From Bordetella genomosp. 13 (lineage in GTDB: Bacteria; Pseudomonadota; Gammaproteobacteria; Burkholderiales; Burkholderiaceae_B), in contig NZ_VEHL01000003.1 in the NCBI RefSeq assembly GCF_007679965.1, forward strand, positions 62,001 through 126,000: DNA of 64,000 nt, written 5' to 3'. Below, one piece after another: positions 63,918 to 64,000 of the stretch (position 1 is the stretch's first letter; every line of letters starts with the position of its first letter). A program made the position numbers and the translations under genes. The notes under the pieces were generated by a model, which was not told where the DNA came from, searched no databases, and worked only from the letters and a program-made list of their open reading frames with translations.

Positions 63918-64000
63918 ATGGATTCGTTGACGCAGGCGGTGCTGGGCGCCGGCATACAGGGCGCGGTGCTGGGACGCATGCAGGGGCGCCGCGCGCTGCT
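63918..64000 (+). CDS. YdjM-like metal-dependent hydrolase, 5' fragment
   Basis: The first 27 codons of a gene leaving the window on the right. The start MDSLTQAVLGAGIQGAVLGRM is characteristic of membrane-bound metal-dependent hydrolases of the YdjM/LexA-regulated family. An imperfect hairpin (ACACCCC with GGGGTGT, 63849-63870) lies upstream, between this gene and the divergent DedA gene. The rest of the protein is not available, so catalytic residues cannot be checked. Confidence 0.7.
   Translation, partial: MDSLTQAVLGAGIQGAVLGRMQGRRAL

Overview
The window looks like chromosomal DNA of a high-GC betaproteobacterium of the order Burkholderiales. Family Alcaligenaceae, and Bordetella or a close relative, is my best inference. 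It rests on protein character and on the leuC-leuD-leuB-asd-fimV-truA-trpF order, not on a database match. No insertion sequence, phage, CRISPR array or rRNA is visible; one tRNA gene is present.

Region 1 (1-34921, minus strand) is a type I secretion and giant-adhesin locus. Transcription runs right to left: a TolC-like outer-membrane protein with a roughly 300-residue Pro/Ala-rich extension, a 70-residue unknown protein, a LapB-like ABC exporter, a LapC/HlyD-like adaptor, a LuxR-type regulator, and then one adhesin gene that fills 1-27721 and still runs off the left edge. The adhesin has a LapA-type N-terminal retention module with a candidate LapG cleavage site (PTAAT), one Ig/cadherin-like domain, and about 43 tandem ~210-residue units, each made of two VCBS-type domains. 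At least 9,240 codons are inside the window. The C-terminal secretion signal lies outside it. The design matches the c-di-GMP/LapD/LapG-controlled adhesins such as LapA, and the Bordetella RTX adhesin BrtA is the likely relative.

Region 2 (34922-43730, plus strand) starts from a divergent intergenic region rich in palindromes. It carries leuC, leuD and leuB (leucine synthesis), asd (aspartate semialdehyde dehydrogenase), a short FimV-like LysM membrane protein, truA and trpF.

Region 3 (43731-45572) holds tRNA-Val(GAC) with its own promoter and terminator, an unknown 80-residue gene, and an HPt-like protein next to a BvgA/NarL-type response regulator, with no sensor kinase in view.

Region 4 (45573-52754) holds thrS behind a structured leader, infC with an ATC start codon and its own terminator, gshB, a regulatory-type PTS set (EIIA-Man, HPr, EI) and a small basic protein.

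Region 5 (52755-64000) holds mntH with a strong operator over its core promoter, an OsmC-family peroxidase, an ornithine cyclodeaminase-family enzyme, an orphan LivJ-type binding protein, a four-gene polar amino-acid/ectoine-type ABC transporter (ehuBCDA-like), an old-yellow-enzyme oxidoreductase, dut, a two-helix membrane protein, a DedA-family protein and the first 27 codons of a YdjM-like metal-dependent hydrolase.
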